From positions 1-29,301 of the forward strand of contig JASAON010001447.1 in assembly GCA_030849065.1 (NCBI GenBank): a stretch of 29,301 nucleotides of DNA, in the 5' to 3' direction. Positions 17,965-26,991 of this stretch are shown here, piece by piece. The notes beneath the pieces were generated by a model. The model did not search any database and was not told the DNA's origin. It worked only from the letters and a program-made list of their open reading frames with translations. A program made the position numbers and the translations under genes. The DNA is from Jaenimonas drosophilae (Eukaryota; Euglenozoa; Kinetoplastea; Trypanosomatida; Trypanosomatidae). Numbering within the stretch: position 1 is the first letter of the stretch; the number at the start of each line of letters is the position of its first letter.

Positions 17965-20547
17965 TCAATCGTCCTCAACGTCTAATTCATCTTCATCTTC
18001 ATCGTCACCGTCTTCAGCAGTATCATCAAAGTCGTCTCCTTCATTCATCTCATCCGTTGCAACTGTGTCATCTGTGCCCAGAGAAAGAATCGATCCTCCA
18101 TCCGCATTCTTCCATTCTCCGTTCTCAGCATGCTTCTTAATTTCAACGGAGTGTTTCCGAAGAAGTATTGCAGTGAATACCCACACAAAAAAGCTTTGAG
18201 CAGGAATCGACCCTCTCTCAAATACGTCAACTGCAGTCAGCCCCTTCAACAGCTTTTTTGAGTGAACAAAAAATGGCTTCTTTCTTGCTTTCAAGTTCGT
18301 TGGATCAAACACCAGCATCTTATCCAATAACTTTTTAGTTACTCGCTTCCGAGCATCCTCCCACTTCTCGATTTTTTTCGGCTTGCATCCGAGTGTGATA
18401 AATAGAGTAGCCTGGACGACGAGCGGAATCGTCGGTGGTGGGTGCAAATACTTGGAAAGCTCAAGCAGCTGGTTGGGAGTAATTTCACGGAGCCTTTCTC
18501 GCGCACGCTTCCAGAGGGCCTTTAGAAATGTAATGGGAGACAGCCCACTGACTGCATCCTCAATCATCAGATGCTGGTCCAATGAGCCATCCTCATTTCC
18601 CAAAATAATGTCGGCTAGAAGCTGAGTGGAAGAAGTAATAATTTCCTTGTCAACTGGAGAAAACTTTTTCTTGGTGCCAATATGATCGGTGAACACCATT
18701 CCCACGGAAGTGGGGATGCCATTTTTCGCACCGGTGATTGTGCTCGCCACCAGCGAGCCTTTCTTCTCACCTCCTTCAGCAAAGAACCTCAAATTCTTTT
18801 CGGGCAATTCGCTGTTCTCTGTTTTGGAAACATCAGCATAATTAACAGAAAATACCTTCCCCTCCTGTAGAGACATACTCATTGCTGCAAAGGAAATGCC
18901 AGACTCTGACTCATCAGAGAGACTATGGGACTTCCCAATCAAAAATCGATGCGAAGGCGTCGCAGCAACATAAGTCAGTGTATTCTGACTTGATGACCGA
19001 AGCGACACGTAGACATTTTCACAACCTGTACAAGCATTAATCCACTCGACACACTGCTGACACAGTTGGGAAACATACTCATTTCTAACATGTGCAGTGA
19101 TCTTCTCACAAAGAGAATAAACAAGCTGTCCAGCAAGCTCAATTTCATCTGGTGATAGTGAATTAGCCTTCTCTCGCGAAATTGCGACGATGTATGGGCT
19201 GTACTCGTACGAAGGAAGTCTAACGGGAAAAAGTGCAAGAGTTTCCTCCGCCTTTTCCCCTGGAATAAACATTTCGCATCTATCATCAAGTCGAACATCA
19301 CTAATAACCTCAGTGTTGTCATGGGTGTATACCTCAACAGAATCCGGAAGAGCAGCGTGGAGATGCTCCGAGCTGACCGTCACACAAGTATCCGTTCGGA
19401 TACTTTTTCCGAGCAAATGAGTGTTTTCTCCGGCAGCGAATGGTTCGCAGAAAAAAATTCCATTTTGGCAAATAACTGAGGATTCACTTGGTTTTTGTCT
19501 GATGCTCATAACGTAGCTATTGTCACCGCCAGATGACAAAATTGTGGTAACAGACTTGAAGAGAGCCACGATACTATCTCCATCTAGCGGACTGAAAATA
19601 ATAGTGTGAAGCTTAGCTTCTTCAGCCACTGCAATTTGAGGAATTTCAGGTTCAGCTTCCTCAACTGCAGCCTCTGATACTTCACAGGTACTGTCGGCGA
19701 CTGGCGAAGAAGGTTTAATTTCTTCACCTTCTGGTTCAGGATCCTTCTCTGTTTCCTTCTCAACGTCCCTTTCCTTCATTCGTTCGCGCTCCGCACGAGC
19801 CTTTGCTCTTCTCTCTTCCTCGCGTCGCTTCCTCTCTAACCGCTTGTCAATATCTGCTTGTTCACGACGGCGGCGTTCGGCTTCTTCTTCATCGCGCTTC
19901 CTCTGTTCCTCACGGAGGCGTTCCTCTTCGATGGCCCTGAGCCTCTCCTCCTCGATTCGCAAACGCTCCTCTTCTTCATTCCTTTCGCGACGAAGTTGAT
20001 ACATCAAATGAAGCTCATGACTCCATGCGAGAGCATTGCCCAAAATAAAGGAGGAATCCTTAGCGCATTCCTCAATTTTCACTCGAAGCATTTCCTCGGC
20101 TGCTTCAATAATGCTTCGCTCTCGAGCAAATTTGAGCTGTTGCAGTTCTGCAAAATCTACAAACAAAAAATGCCTTGATTGCGTGCGATCCGCATGTAGA
20201 TTGTGTTGACGTTTCATCAAAAATGCTATTGTGGAGTCGCTCTTTTCGCGTCTCTTCTTCTTCAGAAATTCTTCCAAGCGGAGCTCTTCAGCATGTTCTC
20301 TCTCCTTTTCAGAAAGATAACATTCCTGATCAACTTTGCGAACCGCATGCTCATCCCATGTTTCCGTGATCCATTTCACGTGCTCTTCTGCAGCCACAGC
20401 ATGTCCCTTTCCACTTCGAAGTGCATAAGGCTCCCACTCTTCATTAAGAAGAACCTGGCGATCAAACACCTGCTCTTTGTAGCCCAATTCCTGAAGGTTT
20501 GTCGAAGGAAGCCTCCTTACATACTCGAAATCTCGGGCTTTATCCAT
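17965..20547 (-). CDS. Coiled-coil, tandem GAF-like and dynein-stalk-like protein
   Basis: The protein has 860 residues from the ATG at 20547; the frame extends to 20754, but an AG at 20559-20560 after a pyrimidine tract makes 20547 the start with an 11-base leader. Residues 185-265 are a highly charged Glu/Arg helix. Residues about 315-490 and 491-652 look like two GAF-like folds; the second ends SVGMVFTDHIGTKKKFSPVD, then DKEIITSSTQLLADI, as GAF domains do. Residues about 672-803 resemble the microtubule-binding stalk of dynein heavy chains (HPPPTIPLVVQATLFITLG, then CKP, a Trp, KMLVFDPTN, and SFFVWVFTAIL). The last 35 residues are strongly acidic. No AAA module is present, so this is not a dynein. 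Inference: an axonemal or paraflagellar structural or signalling protein, with GAF domains that could sense cyclic nucleotides. Base composition is more AT-rich than the genes at the left end. Confidence 0.85.
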   Translation of the reverse strand: MDKARDFEYVRRLPSTNLQELGYKEQVFDRQVLLNEEWEPYALRSGKGHAVAAEEHVKWITETWDEHAVRKVDQECYLSEKEREHAEELRLEEFLKKKRREKSDSTIAFLMKRQHNLHADRTQSRHFLFVDFAELQQLKFARERSIIEAAEEMLRVKIEECAKDSSFILGNALAWSHELHLMYQLRRERNEEEERLRIEEERLRAIEEERLREEQRKRDEEEAERRRREQADIDKRLERKRREEERRAKARAERERMKERDVEKETEKDPEPEGEEIKPSSPVADSTCEVSEAAVEEAEPEIPQIAVAEEAKLHTIIFSPLDGDSIVALFKSVTTILSSGGDNSYVMSIRQKPSESSVICQNGIFFCEPFAAGENTHLLGKSIRTDTCVTVSSEHLHAALPDSVEVYTHDNTEVISDVRLDDRCEMFIPGEKAEETLALFPVRLPSYEYSPYIVAISREKANSLSPDEIELAGQLVYSLCEKITAHVRNEYVSQLCQQCVEWINACTGCENVYVSLRSSSQNTLTYVAATPSHRFLIGKSHSLSDESESGISFAAMSMSLQEGKVFSVNYADVSKTENSELPEKNLRFFAEGGEKKGSLVASTITGAKNGIPTSVGMVFTDHIGTKKKFSPVDKEIITSSTQLLADIILGNEDGSLDQHLMIEDAVSGLSPITFLKALWKRARERLREITPNQLLELSKYLHPPPTIPLVVQATLFITLGCKPKKIEKWEDARKRVTKKLLDKMLVFDPTNLKARKKPFFVHSKKLLKGLTAVDVFERGSIPAQSFFVWVFTAILLRKHSVEIKKHAENGEWKNADGGSILSLGTDDTVATDEMNEGDDFDDTAEDGDDEDEDELDVEDD

Positions 20548-21476
20548 TGCGACGGCGGCTATTGAAATACAATGATGAAAAGGAAAGAGAAAGAGAAATT
20601 GACAAAAGTAAATCGCAAACAGTAATATTCTGAGGGGAAATGTGAAGTCTATACGGAACAGCAAAGGAATCAAAAAAAAGAAATTCCTGGAAGTAACTCT
20701 TGAGAAGGAGCTGCGTGCGAAGTGGCAGGCAGCGAGTAAATGGTCAGTTCGCACTGCGATCGGCTACAGTGCCTCCCTCTTCACAATTTTGCAGCACAAT
20801 TACACGCCACTCGCTGCTCTTTCTCAATCAAATTGGCATTGCCAGTAAAAAAACTGAGCGGGGCGGGGGTTGGCGCGGCCAACAAACCAGGTGATGCGCT
20901 GTATGTATGCTTGGGGGGGGAGTCCCAAGGCACTAGCAGGTCCATGTGCGTTGTAGGTTTGCGCGGGAGGAACGGGGGGGGGGCGATTCGCGTGTGGTTG
21001 TGGTTTGAGAAGGGGGGGGGGGCTATCAACACACCCCAAAATCAGCATCCCCAAGCCCCAACGCCGCGTGTTTTCCACCCAAAGAGGCAACAAGGCAAAC
21101 GTTGGTTTGAAATTTGCCCCGCTAAAAAAACGTGCATTGCCGCACGTTTCTCGCATCCCGAATTCAAGGCCGTTTCGCAGGGGAGAGAAGCAGAGTGAGG
21201 GTATGGCATCCCATCCCTCTCGCTTGAGTTTGCGGCTGCCTGACCGTACGTGGCTTGATTGCATGAAATTGACTCCAACCCGCTATTTTTTTGTTTTCTT
21301 TCATGTGCAAGATCTCTGCCACTTAAAGTGATTTCCAACTCTGAATGAGTTTTTAGGCGGTGATTGAAGCCGCGTTGGCAACGGTTGGTTTTGCTTTAGA
21401 GAACTTTCTTCTGCTGTTTCTGCTACCCTTTCTTCTCTCTGCTATTAAGTAATTGTTGTGGTAGAAATTGAAAGAG
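20548..21476. promoter_or_regulatory. Divergent strand-switch region, putative transcription start region
   Basis: Genes run leftwards on the minus strand from 20547 and rightwards on the plus strand from 21477. In kinetoplastids such divergent gaps are where RNA polymerase II transcription begins in both directions, usually without a TATA box and often with G-rich stretches. The gap has trans-splicing signals at both edges (AG at 20559-20560 minus; AG at 21448-21449 plus, after a pyrimidine-rich tract). G-run clusters lie in between. ORFs of up to 152 codons in the gap overlap the G runs and look spurious. Confidence 0.65.
20860..21022 (+). repeat. Cluster of poly-G tracts
   Basis: On the plus strand there is G4-C-G5 at 20860-20869, an 8-G run at 20913-20920, a 10-G run at 20974-20983 and an 11-G run at 21012-21022. 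No other part of the window has G runs of this length. Homopolymers of this size are prone to sequencing error, so exact lengths are uncertain. Confidence 0.9.
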
Positions 21477-22874
21477 ATGTATCATCGCTGCTGCTTCTTG
21501 AGGAATTCGGGGGGACAGGTGAGTGGCGGACCGGTACGCAACATCACTGGATCTATGAAATCGCTTATTCAGCCTTCGATCTGCAATGCTACGATTGAGG
21601 CCGATGCTCTTGTCCGCCGCCGATGCTCCGCTGTTGCTGTGGAAATGGAGAAAGAGGCGTCAGTTGAGCCTCCCATGAAGCGGAAGTGGCTTCGCTCTCC
21701 TCCATCTGCACTTTCAACTTCTTCGACGAGACGGGATTGGTTCCGAGTTATGAACTTCAACATGATGACTGACTCTTGGACGGAAAAAACCACACCCGTG
21801 ATGAGTGTGGATGTACGGCAACCTGTAACGAGTATCAGTGCTGGTCAATCGCAGACAGAGGGATTGCAGTTTATGACGCGTGAATCACGTAGGAAGTCGC
21901 TGACCGAGTTGCTGAATTGCTACGATCCTGACGTGGTATGTCTCAATGAGGTTAATCGAACTTTCTTCAACACTGATATGTGGCGGTATGTGCGCTATCT
22001 TGGCTATGGGAACCTTTTTCAATCGAGCCGAGGCTCTCGGGCGGGCTTGCGTCGAATGGGGAATGGAGCGGGTGCGTCCCGTGTGGGAAGTGTGAAGCCT
22101 AGTGAAGATATCGGCAACGTTATTCTTTTTCACAAGGGGAGGTTTTTTCCCCTTTTGATGCCTGGAAGGGATATTGGAGGCCACTACCATTTTGGACATA
22201 TTGTGGCTTTGCGGGATAAGGTTACCAATCTGACGCTTTGCGTGGCGAGCATTCAGCTAACTCAAGGTGCGAGCACCGCAGCTAAACAGGTTCGACTGTA
22301 TGAAGCGAAGCAAGTACTGATGTTGTTGGACTCTCTATCAGCCAACAATTCTGATCGAGACCACATGACTACCATTGTCGCGGGAGATTTGAACAACGTT
22401 ACAGATGATGAGCCTTGCGTTGAAGTTCTCCGAGACCAATATTTCTCAGCATATGATCTTGCTGGCGGCCCTAGATGGACAACTTGGCATCACCAAGGCG
22501 CCAAATCGTCGTATGACGACACTTACTTTGTTGCTAACTACAATCAAGCAAAGGAATGCGCCAAATCTAATCTCCTTCGTCTCTCTGGTGACACGAGTCA
22601 AGATACGGCACGCCTTGCGCTATCATTACCCGAGGTGGGACCTTCGTCACAGTTGCTGACTTCACCTGTTGCTGAGAGTGAATCGGCAGTTGTGCGGCGT
22701 ACTCAAGATTTCATGTTTTTTGATCCAAACAAACTCGCTCTTCACCAAATCCTTGACATTCCAGATGACAGCGAAGTGGATGCGAATCAATTACTTCCAA
22801 ACGCGAAGAATCCTTCCCATCACATCCCTCTTTTGGCAGATGTTTCGTTCAACGATCCATTTCCAAAACTGTAA
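21477..22874 (+). CDS. EEP-family protein (CCR4/nocturnin-like nuclease or phosphatase)
   Basis: The protein has 465 residues from the ATG at 21477; an in-frame TTG at 21468 is not a likely start. The first 85 residues are basic and low in motifs, perhaps a targeting or RNA-binding tail. The endonuclease/exonuclease/phosphatase fold follows: FRVMNFNMMTDSW (about 89-101), PDVVCLNEVN with Glu158 as the metal ligand, IVAGDLNNV (the GDxN block), WTTWHH, QDFMFFDP and SHHIPLLADV at the end. The layout is like CCR4, Angel and nocturnin. Two differences stand out: the terminal SDH motif reads SHH, and the usual TH of the middle strand is SIQL. The general role would be hydrolysis of a phosphodiester or phosphate (RNA 3' end, NADP(H) or lipid); substrate cannot be told. 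First gene of the plus-strand array; leader AG at 21448-21449. Confidence 0.87.
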   Translation: MYHRCCFLRNSGGQVSGGPVRNITGSMKSLIQPSICNATIEADALVRRRCSAVAVEMEKEASVEPPMKRKWLRSPPSALSTSSTRRDWFRVMNFNMMTDSWTEKTTPVMSVDVRQPVTSISAGQSQTEGLQFMTRESRRKSLTELLNCYDPDVVCLNEVNRTFFNTDMWRYVRYLGYGNLFQSSRGSRAGLRRMGNGAGASRVGSVKPSEDIGNVILFHKGRFFPLLMPGRDIGGHYHFGHIVALRDKVTNLTLCVASIQLTQGASTAAKQVRLYEAKQVLMLLDSLSANNSDRDHMTTIVAGDLNNVTDDEPCVEVLRDQYFSAYDLAGGPRWTTWHHQGAKSSYDDTYFVANYNQAKECAKSNLLRLSGDTSQDTARLALSLPEVGPSSQLLTSPVAESESAVVRRTQDFMFFDPNKLALHQILDIPDDSEVDANQLLPNAKNPSHHIPLLADVSFNDPFPKL

Positions 22875-23046
22875 TGCGTCGCTTGTGCGATCTTGTTACT
22901 TTTGTCTATTCGTGACGCCGCTCGCTCGCTCCCACGTGTGTGAATGAAGACCGCCATCGATTGTCTGAATGTTTCGTCGCTACTTCCTTCCAACATTTCC
23001 ACATTGAACAGTTCTTCCATATTCTTGAAGTGAACAACATTCTACA

Positions 23047-24012
23047 ATGAATAGTACAAGATCTGCTCCTGAGGTTTGCCAGATGGAAGTTGAGCAGGGT
23101 GTGCAACTCAAAGGGCCTTTCCCAGACTACGGAGATGAGCGCGACTACACAGTTTCCCAGCCGCCGCAACCTGTAGGAAAGAAGAACTACTTGAAGCCCA
23201 AGAGCTGGCCATTCTACAAGTTTCGCAGAGCGTATCGCGACTACTTCGCAGAGTTTATTGGAACTATGACGCTTATCTTCTTTGGCGACGGTGTGTGTGC
23301 GACTGTTAAGTTCAATGGCGGAGCCCTTGCTTCGTATCAAGAAAATGGAGGGTACTTGTCGATCTCCTTTGGCTGGGGATTTGGGCTGGCCATGGCGTTA
23401 TATATCTGTCTTGGTGCTTCTGGTGGCCATCTCAATCCTGCAGTTACCTTAACCAACGCCGTGCTGGGTACCTTTCCATGGAGAAAGGTACCTGGGTATA
23501 TGCTGTCGCAACTCTTAGGAGCAATGACGGGTGTTTCTTGTATGTATGCTCTGTTCCGAGACCACTTCGATGCGACGGAGGCCAGCCTGCAGCCTGGACA
23601 AACAATGACACAGGTAGTTGGTGGTATCTTCTGCACCTACCCGAACGTGTCCAACATATTTGGTGTGTGGAGTGAGTTCATTAACACAGCCATGCTCATG
23701 ATGGGGATTCTTGCCATCTTTGATGAGAAGATGACACCAGCTACCAACTACAAGCCATTGGCAGTGGGGTTTCTTGTGTTTACCATCGGTGCGTGCACCG
23801 GCTGGAACTCTGGCTACGCGATCAACCCTGCTCGGGACTTGGGCCCTCGACTGGTTTCGGCGATGCTTTGGGGGTCAGAGCCCTTCACCATCCACGACCA
23901 CTACTTTTGGGTGCCTATGCTCATCCCTTTTATTGGAGCTCTTTTCGGAGGCTTTGTGTATGCCTTTTTTATCATCCCGAACGATCCGGAGGATGAAGGA
24001 GAGTTCAACTAG
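23047..24012 (+). CDS. Aquaglyceroporin (MIP family channel)
   Basis: The protein has 321 residues. A hydrophilic N-terminus of about 65 residues is followed by six membrane helices with the two pore half-helices: GGHLNPAV (126-133) and SGYAINPARDLGPR (255-268). Asp264 directly after the second NPAR is the mark of glycerol-conducting members (GlpF, AQP3). The first helix has FAEFIGTMTLIFFGDG. The family passes water, glycerol and small neutral solutes; trypanosomatid members also pass trivalent metalloids and carry drugs. It fits osmoregulation in a freshwater flagellate (inference). The leader has AG at 23010-23011 and 23029-23030. Identification as an aquaglyceroporin is firm. Confidence 0.95.
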   Translation: MNSTRSAPEVCQMEVEQGVQLKGPFPDYGDERDYTVSQPPQPVGKKNYLKPKSWPFYKFRRAYRDYFAEFIGTMTLIFFGDGVCATVKFNGGALASYQENGGYLSISFGWGFGLAMALYICLGASGGHLNPAVTLTNAVLGTFPWRKVPGYMLSQLLGAMTGVSCMYALFRDHFDATEASLQPGQTMTQVVGGIFCTYPNVSNIFGVWSEFINTAMLMMGILAIFDEKMTPATNYKPLAVGFLVFTIGACTGWNSGYAINPARDLGPRLVSAMLWGSEPFTIHDHYFWVPMLIPFIGALFGGFVYAFFIIPNDPEDEGEFN

Positions 24013-24980
24013 GATAAAGGGGAGCTGAGCACATCGGAGAAAGCACAAGGACCCCCCAAAAGCTTCGTTCTTTACGCCCATTCTATTTTTATATATACAT
24101 GGAAAGACGAAAACGTTTCTTTGTTGTTTGTGACTCTTTTCTTCCCTCCTTTCCACTGGCTCAGAGCTCCATTGTATTCTGAGCATGCTCCATGTGTTTC
24201 GTCGTTTACGTCGTTCATACCCCCTGTTTTTGCTGATATCCGTTATTTTATTGATTTCCGTGTGACGGCATGGTACATGGAAACTGATGATGGCGTATTT
24301 CACCATCACCGAGTGATCGTTCACCAAGCATATGTTTGCTGGATCTGTCTACAGTGACGTCATCGTCGACATTCTCGTGGTAAGTGCTGTTTGCCTCCTG
24401 TGAGCATGAGTAAGTGGTGGTATGAGCGCGTTTTGCTATTGCGACGCTGTCCTCACTCCATTAAGCCAGCTTTGGACGGTGCATATACTGCAGAGAAGGA
24501 GCAAAGCAATGCGTGTATGGTTTATGATCTGCACTAGCACGTTTCGGTGTTTCCTTCCGCTGCCTGCCTCTGTGGTGGATTTGACGATGCAGATTGCTTT
24601 TCGTTTTCTGTTTCTTTTCCGTGCTCGCAGCGCGCCATCTCCTTTCCGCTGTTTATGAGCTGCTGCGTTCACTACTGCCCTCCGCTGATGCTTGAGTGAT
24701 GAATGGCGGTGATGCCTACAGCGGTTCTTACTGCGTCTATTATCCGCCATTGACAATGAGGTATGAAGGGAGGGTCAAGTGCTGCTCAAGTTTTCTGTTT
24801 CAATGCCAAAGCTGAGTGGATACGTCAAAATACGCTGTTTCTTTCTTTGTGGCACTGAAGTCTGGTTCTACTCGTGACCTATCAGTGCAACGTGCCCAAC
24901 GAGATCCTCTCGGCATAGAAGTGCGTTGATAGAGGGACTGTGGGGGTTGGTGGTACCCAAACTGTGTTACATAGGAGAGT
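24013..24980. other. Intergenic region, no supported gene
   Basis: This is the probable 3' UTR of the aquaglyceroporin gene plus the leader of the methyltransferase gene. A pyrimidine tract with AG near 24831-24859 could serve the gene at 24981. Two open frames (24121-24357 and 24422-24658) lack coding character and any recognisable motif. Confidence 0.55.
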
Positions 24981-25721
24981 ATGAGACTACTACAATATCC
25001 TCTTTCTCCCGTTGACTGCATAGGTGTGTTTTCGATGCCATCCACGACCATGAAGAAGTGTAAAATACTGAGGCGACAGTCTTCGCGTTCAGTCAAAAGA
25101 TCCGCCAAGGAATTCCTACCGAAGCGACTTCTGCTGTTCAGGCGATTATTGAAAACGGCACAAGGGGATTTCTTCGTGCTTTGTGATTCTGAGGGTAAGC
25201 TACGGTGCTGCAATTGGGTTCAACATGAGAATCGAGTTGTGCAGGAGCTTCGGTCGCATTGGTACCGCGATTCAACTTTGATTATTGAGGAAAGTCTGAC
25301 AGACTCCGCAACATTCCCACAAACTGAGTCAGCTGCTCAAGCACTGCAGCGGTACTTCTCAAATGCTGAGTCTCGACATCAACAGAAGGAACTGGATGCA
25401 GTCAGCACAGTGTACCCACCATCAGCCAGCAAATTTCTTGTTGACGTCTGGACTGCGCTTCGCCATAGCGTTCGCGCCGGAAGTATAACGACGTACAGAG
25501 ACTTGGGTGTGCTCTCGGGGCTTGGGCCAAAAGTATCGCGTGCAGTTGGCCGCGCTATGTCGCTGAATCCTGTGCCTGTGGTTGTCCCATGCCACCGGGT
25601 TGTTTCATCTGATCATCGGTTATGTGGTTACAGCTGTGGCCTCAAGCTCAAGAGTTGGCTCCTTCACCATGAGCATGCATGTCTAAAGAACTGTGAGTGC
25701 TGCAGTGAGCAAACAAACTAG
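24981..25721 (+). CDS. MGMT: O6-alkylguanine-DNA alkyltransferase (Ogt/MGMT)
   Basis: The protein has 246 residues. It repairs O6-alkylguanine by moving the alkyl group to its own cysteine in a one-shot reaction. The N-terminal domain (about 58-130: TAQGDFFVLCDSEGKLRCC, then WVQHENRVVQEL) resembles the ribonuclease-like domain of bacterial Ogt. The C-terminal domain has FLVDVWTALRHSVRAGSITTY, GPKVSRAVGRAMSLNPVPV (helix-turn-helix with the Arg finger region RAVG) and the active site PCHRVV with Cys204, then GYSCGLKLKSWLLHHE. All key blocks are intact. The first 50 residues are basic; Met19 or Met24 are alternative starts. The extra Cys-rich end (CLKNCECC) is odd and could bind metal or be unstructured. 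Nuclear or mitochondrial location is not decidable. Confidence 0.95.
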   Translation: MRLLQYPLSPVDCIGVFSMPSTTMKKCKILRRQSSRSVKRSAKEFLPKRLLLFRRLLKTAQGDFFVLCDSEGKLRCCNWVQHENRVVQELRSHWYRDSTLIIEESLTDSATFPQTESAAQALQRYFSNAESRHQQKELDAVSTVYPPSASKFLVDVWTALRHSVRAGSITTYRDLGVLSGLGPKVSRAVGRAMSLNPVPVVVPCHRVVSSDHRLCGYSCGLKLKSWLLHHEHACLKNCECCSEQTN

Positions 25722-26244
25722 AGGGGGTAATCATAGAACCGATGGTGAATCACTGCGTGCAGATAGTTTCGCCGCTAAGGAGTTCTGTCAAACAACGAGA
25801 CAGTGCCATCAACTCCACTAGTTCATCTATCCACTGGATGAACAGATGGTTGGTACACTAACATTGATGTTGCTTTGTTGCTTTCCGCTTGTGTCATGTT
25901 GTGTAGCTTTCTGCTATATACAAACAACATAATCCGCCTTCCCGCAATTGCTTTGTTCTTTGTGGAGGTTACATGGTCAACGCCAAAGAGGAGTGCTTTC
26001 AGATTGCAACTTTGATTCCCTACTGGGAGGATTGAGGCTGCTCCGCTCGAAGCACCCAGCGCAGGCAAATCTTAAACCTAATCCATTCATCTATGTTTTT
26101 TTTTCTTCACAATGATCCACAAGGACAGATATGTAGTGCTTCCATTTGATCTCCCTTGTATCAACGGAAGGACGACATATTCCACATAGTATTTCTGTTT
26201 AGAGGCCGCAGGATCATAAATTGAGCTACCCATACACTGCTTGC
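25722..26244 (+). other. Intergenic region, no supported gene
   Basis: No coding frame with support is seen on either strand. The stretch holds a pyrimidine run (T run then TTCTTCAC near 26096-26109), which could be the acceptor region for the degraded cyclase-like gene at 26245. Confidence 0.5.
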
Positions 26245-26991
26245 ATGCCTCGTTTGAATTTATCCTTCACAATGGTGACAGTAGCGCTGCTACTGTCCAT
26301 GTCATCTGCGACTCATGCAAGTCTTACAGTGATTGTGGGAAGTCTTGCCGAATCTGGTGGACCGGAACAGACAGGCTACTAGATTCTACGGGTCTCACAA
26401 TTGCAGCAAGCTCGGTCAGCGGCGCAGATTTGATGTTCTCAGCCTCAGCTTCTACAGTTGACAGTTCTGGTGGCCTAAGCGCAATTCAGGCGTTTGCTAC
26501 AGCACAGGTGACTGATGTGTTGGGACCTGCAGGAACAGATTTGCTTAACACCATGGGCATGAGCGCATTGTTTGCCACCACATGATGAGGCCCCATCGAG
26601 GCTTTTCCGTGTTGGGATGCACGTTTTGACGCACAAGGCAAGGACTTCCAAGGAAGTTGGGCTATCGGAGGCGCAAATGATCGCATTGCGAGTGGACTAC
26701 GCCGGTTGTGGTGACAGCATGATGCTCTCTGCAGCTGCCTTTGAGGCACTGCCACAGCATCTCTGCGATGAGCTCCGTGTGTCGGAGACAGGCTTGTACC
26801 AAGGTAGCCCAGGGAAGTCTGAAAGTAACCCATCACACCGCGTGTATGCACTTCGTGCTAAGAGTGGTGTGAAGAGCATCGAATCTCCCGAAGACTGGGC
26901 CTATCCAGCCTTCGTGTTGAGTCACGACCGAGAATGCCTTTACCCTAAATCCGCCGAGTTCTGCATGGATCATCTCGAACACCTTTTCTAG
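26245..26991 (+). pseudogene. Collapsed remnant of a receptor-type adenylate cyclase gene
   Basis: Three reading segments join across two frame changes. Segment 1 (26245-26382) starts with ATG and encodes a signal peptide (TMVTVALLLSMSSATHA) and about 20 more residues before a stop. Segment 2 (about 26382-26585, another frame) reads GADLMFSASAST then AIQAFATAQVTDVLGPAGT, resembling the start of the periplasmic-binding-protein-like ligand domain of trypanosomatid receptor cyclases. Segment 3 (26563-26991, back in the first frame) reads LFRVGMH, IALRVDYAGCGDSMMLSAAA and FEALP, then HRVYAL, matching the order of the cyclase end (RVGIH, NMAARTEA, GGQVV, and the final VEMYQL). The Asn that stabilises the transition state appears lost (QMIALR for NMAAR). 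The transmembrane helix and most of the catalytic domain are absent. Read as a pseudogene with a large internal deletion; a divergent short receptor is the alternative. Confidence 0.5.

Noticed and set aside
20740..21198. 152-codon plus-strand frame in the strand-switch region
   Set aside because: It reads through three poly-G runs, giving Gly-rich stretches of uncertain frame, and has no motif.
24121..24658. Two short plus-strand frames after the aquaglyceroporin gene
   Set aside because: They have mixed codon use, no motif and no clear acceptor of their own; they fit a 3' UTR better.
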